Virus record (IMG/VR): IMGVR_UViG_3300013132_000131
Location: 1-34,173 of that record
Origin: a virus
Length of the DNA stretch: 34,173 bases
Reading direction: 5' to 3' (one strand)
Part shown: piece after piece, positions 31,122 to 34,173 of the stretch
How positions within the stretch are numbered: position 1 is the first letter of the stretch
Layout of the letters: every line of letters starts with the position of its first letter
Translations under genes and position numbers: made by a program
Notes under the pieces: generated by a model
Told to the model about the DNA's origin: nothing
The model's database searches: none
What the model saw: the letters and a program-made list of their open reading frames with translations, nothing else

Positions 31122-34100
31122 ATGGCAATTCAAATTGGAAAATACAAAAGACCAGGTATATTTATCGAGGAATTTGATAAATCCATTATTCCAACACCAC
31201 AATCAGTTGATCAGTTGACCAACTTGGTTATGGGTGTTTCGAAAAAGGGACCTGTGAATACACCAGTTAAAGTTAGTACTCTTGGTGAGTTCGAAGCTAT
31301 TTTTGGTGAAATTGACAGAAATTTAGAGAGAAAGGGATCTTTCTTTCATAGGACTGTTTCTAAGATGTTAGAAAGTTCGCCTGTTTATGCAATGAATTTG
31401 TTATTAACAAATGATAACTTAGACAGAGTTGAATATCAAACATTATCAACATCGTCTGATATTTTAAATGATCCTAAAAGATTAGGTCCATTTAGAAGAT
31501 TTCATGACACAACTGGTTTCTGGAAAAAAGATACTGAGTCATTTCTTAACTTAGTTAGAGCTAACTCATCCGGTCACACACAAAGACCTCTTAATATTAC
31601 AAATTTATCTGATAAACCAGTTTCTGTTTTTATTTATAAATCGAGAGTTACTAATTATGACATCACTGCTGAATCTTGGTATGGTGTTGGTAAAGTTCCG
31701 GCTTTTATTAATAGAAACGACTTAATCAGTGATTATATGGTTGATGTTGTTATCGTTGATGGTAACTGGTCTGATTATAGAACTTTGGCTCAAGATAAAG
31801 AATGGAGTAAATATTTCTTCTTTGATAATAAACTTGGATCGGGTATTAGAAAAAATCTAGTTTTAGATTTCATCAGAAACAGAAACGTTAAATTATTGGG
31901 TTATTATGAAGGACTTTCTTTGATTCCATATTTTAGAGATCGTTTAAATAATAATTTATTTATTGAGACTAACCTTAATAGAGATACTAACAAGACAGGT
32001 ATTTTTTGTTCTTATAACCTTGATATTTTTGAGACTGATGGTCTTAATATTGTTGTTGATTTAGTGGGACATACGATTGCTGCTAAAAATGAGAACACTA
32101 TTGATTTCTTATCTTATAAAGCAAATATTGCAGAAGAAAATATCTTTTCTGTTAAACCATTGGATTTACCAGGAAACGTTACTGCTAACTTAGGTGGTAT
32201 GACATGGAGTAACACATCAATTGTTGTTTCTGGTACTCTGAGTACTAACTTAATATCAAATAGATCTAGTTTAGCTGATACGCAATTTAAATATAAAGAT
32301 CATTTGTCATCGCAAGCACACTTCTATGGTGGTATTGCAAATGATGGGTATAAAACATCTGCTTCTAATTATAATTATAATTCAACAAACACTACTGGTC
32401 CAACATTTTCTGGAGTTCAAGCTTCTAATTATTATATGAATAGAACATCTTGGTTCGCTGAATCTACTTATTGGGGTATAAGATTGGATAGTGCTGTTTA
32501 TGATAGTGATAGTATTGGTTTGAATTCGAGTAATGAATATTACTCAAATGCTGCATCTCTTAGTATAAAATACTTGGTTCATCCTAGTTCATATTTTGTT
32601 ATTAATGATCAATATAGAGATATTAAAGTGGAGAATCTTGTTTTAAATACGGATGGATTTAGAGAAGTTACATTTACTATTAACGCTTCTACTTTAGGTG
32701 ATTTTTCAGCTACACAATCGGTTACAGCTGTTGCTTATTATGAGTTTAATACATCTCAAATAAAAATTAAAGTGGGTGTTAGAAATGCTGCTTCAAATGG
32801 TATAACTGGTATAACTGCTAATGATGTTGTTTTAAATACATTCCAATTTAAGTATAGAATGGTTGATGGTGTTAATAAATTTGTACCATTCAATCGTTGG
32901 AATATTTCTTATGATATTAATAATAATAGATTAGAAGGTAGATATACTCCTGTTTATAGTGGTTTATATTATGGAGTTGGGAATAATTCATCAAATGGTG
33001 TCTGGAATATTTTACAACCAGATAATGTTACTTTTACTAATTTATTTCAAAACCATTGGTTGAACACATCAGTTACTACTCAAAGTAGAGGTGAAAATTA
33101 TGCTAAAATAGAACCGATACACATCGATACTTCTTTTGTTCCACTTAATGGGAATTTATATCCAAATCCATTAATACATGATAATAGTGATTTTATTGGA
33201 TCTTTTTATAAAAATACAGCACCTTCTGATAAGTATTTATTTGATGATCCTAACGCTCTTATAGGTGCTTCCGGAAGTATATCTTATACTGGTGGTAAAT
33301 ATAACACTACTGGTGGAAGAGGATTTGCATATGATGCTAGAATGTTTACTTATACAAACATTGATAGATGGGATTATGCTGATTTGGTTCCAGTTTTTGC
33401 TACAAATTCAAGCAACGGTAATGTACAAGTTGGTAGATGTACTTTCTGGTATGATAGTGCTACATCTCAATTATTTGCATTGAAGGATCCGGATAATACT
33501 GATAATTCGAGTTCTAATAACGGCACTAATTGGAATCCATCTATAAATCAATTAAAGAGAGGTGATAGTGTTGTTGTTTATAAATTAAATAGTGGTAATC
33601 CATTTGTGCGTGGTAATAAGATTATTGTTGGTGATAGTGAAAAATTAACATTTTCATCAACTGATACAGCTTCAACCCCTATTGCATTGATAGTTGATAG
33701 AGTTGTTGGTAATAGAATATACTTCTTTAATAGTTTTAAAGAGGGTGCATTATTTACAAATTTAGAATACCCTGGTCCTCTTACCGAATCTGATTTTATA
33801 TCAACTGATTTTTTAAGTGGTGGTGATTTCATGATTGGTACTATGTCTAAGACATTGAGTAAGAGTGATCTTAATATTTTGCAATTTGTAACAGTAAATG
33901 GGAATATTCAATTGAAGAAATATACTAACGATCCTATACAACTTCCGAATTTGGAAGTTAAAATTGGTAGCGCTACTGGTACAATCGCGTTTACTGCAAG
34001 TGTGACTATTATAGGTGCTTCTGGTTCTACGGTTTCTATTGGTGGTAGTGATTTCTCAATTTCGATTAACCTTCCTAGATTTCATCCAATTGGTCTTACA

Positions 34101-34173
34101 GCTGGTACAACATTTGTTATTGGATCTCAAAGTTTTAATCAAACTGCTAACAATAAGTTTTTAGGTACTGCTA
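31122..34173 (+). CDS. 18: Tail sheath protein gp18-like (3' end outside window)
   Basis: The frame is open from the ATG at 31122 to the end of the window (1017 codons, no stop). The start MAIQIGKYKRPGIFIEEFDK, then LTNLVMGVSKKGPVNTPVKV and STLGEFEAIFGEID is the conserved N-terminus of contractile sheath proteins; the part VSKMLESSPVYAMNLLLTND continues the family pattern. T4 gp18 is 659 residues, so this sheath is far longer, with extra beta-rich, Ser/Asn/Thr-rich sequence from about residue 330 onward (e.g. GGKYNTTGGRGFAYDARMFT), probably additional domains on the outside of the tail. The C-terminal polymerisation domain lies beyond the window. It would surround the tube and drive contraction. 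Confidence 0.85.
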   Translation, partial: MAIQIGKYKRPGIFIEEFDKSIIPTPQSVDQLTNLVMGVSKKGPVNTPVKVSTLGEFEAIFGEIDRNLERKGSFFHRTVSKMLESSPVYAMNLLLTNDNLDRVEYQTLSTSSDILNDPKRLGPFRRFHDTTGFWKKDTESFLNLVRANSSGHTQRPLNITNLSDKPVSVFIYKSRVTNYDITAESWYGVGKVPAFINRNDLISDYMVDVVIVDGNWSDYRTLAQDKEWSKYFFFDNKLGSGIRKNLVLDFIRNRNVKLLGYYEGLSLIPYFRDRLNNNLFIETNLNRDTNKTGIFCSYNLDIFETDGLNIVVDLVGHTIAAKNENTIDFLSYKANIAEENIFSVKPLDLPGNVTANLGGMTWSNTSIVVSGTLSTNLISNRSSLADTQFKYKDHLSSQAHFYGGIANDGYKTSASNYNYNSTNTTGPTFSGVQASNYYMNRTSWFAESTYWGIRLDSAVYDSDSIGLNSSNEYYSNAASLSIKYLVHPSSYFVINDQYRDIKVENLVLNTDGFREVTFTINASTLGDFSATQSVTAVAYYEFNTSQIKIKVGVRNAASNGITGITANDVVLNTFQFKYRMVDGVNKFVPFNRWNISYDINNNRLEGRYTPVYSGLYYGVGNNSSNGVWNILQPDNVTFTNLFQNHWLNTSVTTQSRGENYAKIEPIHIDTSFVPLNGNLYPNPLIHDNSDFIGSFYKNTAPSDKYLFDDPNALIGASGSISYTGGKYNTTGGRGFAYDARMFTYTNIDRWDYADLVPVFATNSSNGNVQVGRCTFWYDSATSQLFALKDPDNTDNSSSNNGTNWNPSINQLKRGDSVVVYKLNSGNPFVRGNKIIVGDSEKLTFSSTDTASTPIALIVDRVVGNRIYFFNSFKEGALFTNLEYPGPLTESDFISTDFLSGGDFMIGTMSKTLSKSDLNILQFVTVNGNIQLKKYTNDPIQLPNLEVKIGSATGTIAFTASVTIIGASGSTVSIGGSDFSISINLPRFHPIGLTAGTTFVIGSQSFNQTANNKFLGTA

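Noticed and set aside
33265-33483. 72-codon plus-strand frame within the sheath gene
   Set aside because: It is in a different frame from the sheath reading frame, which runs through without stops.

Overview
This window is part of a strongly A+T-rich genome of a large contractile-tailed (T4-like) bacteriophage. The evidence is a set of T4-type genes: portal gp20, tail sheath gp18, a gp19-like tail tube protein, baseplate gp26 with a gp51-like neighbour, head-completion gp4, late sigma factor gp55 and recombination nuclease gp47. Several free-standing homing endonucleases interrupt the set. The host is probably a member of the Bacteroidota. Three intergenic sites carry TATATTTG, which fits the TAnnTTTG -7 box of that phylum, and gene starts are preceded by A-rich leaders without Shine-Dalgarno sequences. 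No tRNA, rRNA, CRISPR array or integrase was seen.

Layout. Bases 2-3253 are the 3' part of a long repeat protein, probably the tail tape measure, followed by four small co-directional genes (3283-5153). On the minus strand, 5181-10895 encodes a 1904-residue baseplate or tail-fibre protein. Bases 10982-13537 hold a protein with a C-terminal RHRC/YWSC module, a GIY-YIG homing endonuclease and a small cupin-like protein. Minus-strand gp47 (13550-14680) is divergent from the tail tube gene (14850-15470). The late sigma factor gp55 follows at 15584, behind two palindromes. Next come a gene that looks frameshifted by a TA repeat, a small gene, gp4 (minus) and three unrecognised genes. The portal gene (18754-20493) is followed by a degenerate GIY-YIG endonuclease. 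A minus-strand block (21268-24002) holds an unknown protein, an RNase R-type exonuclease and a truncated homing-endonuclease fragment. gp26 and a gp51-like gene (24127-25291) face a large VSR-type homing endonuclease and a protein with three UVR motifs (both minus). The window ends with two structural or scaffold candidates and the first 1017 codons of an oversized tail sheath.

How it works together. Most genes build the head, tail and baseplate. They are preceded by a recurrent TTTwATATATA element, which is a good candidate for the late promoter read by the gp55 encoded here. A second class of genes (16392, 17993, 27951 minus) has host-type promoters and is probably expressed early. Most convergent gene pairs end in shared hairpin terminators, often with the stop codons inside the hairpin. 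The least expected parts are the phage RNase R, the three-UVR protein, the duplicated tape-measure repeats, the near-identical promoter blocks of the tube and sheath genes, and homing endonucleases at different stages of decay.
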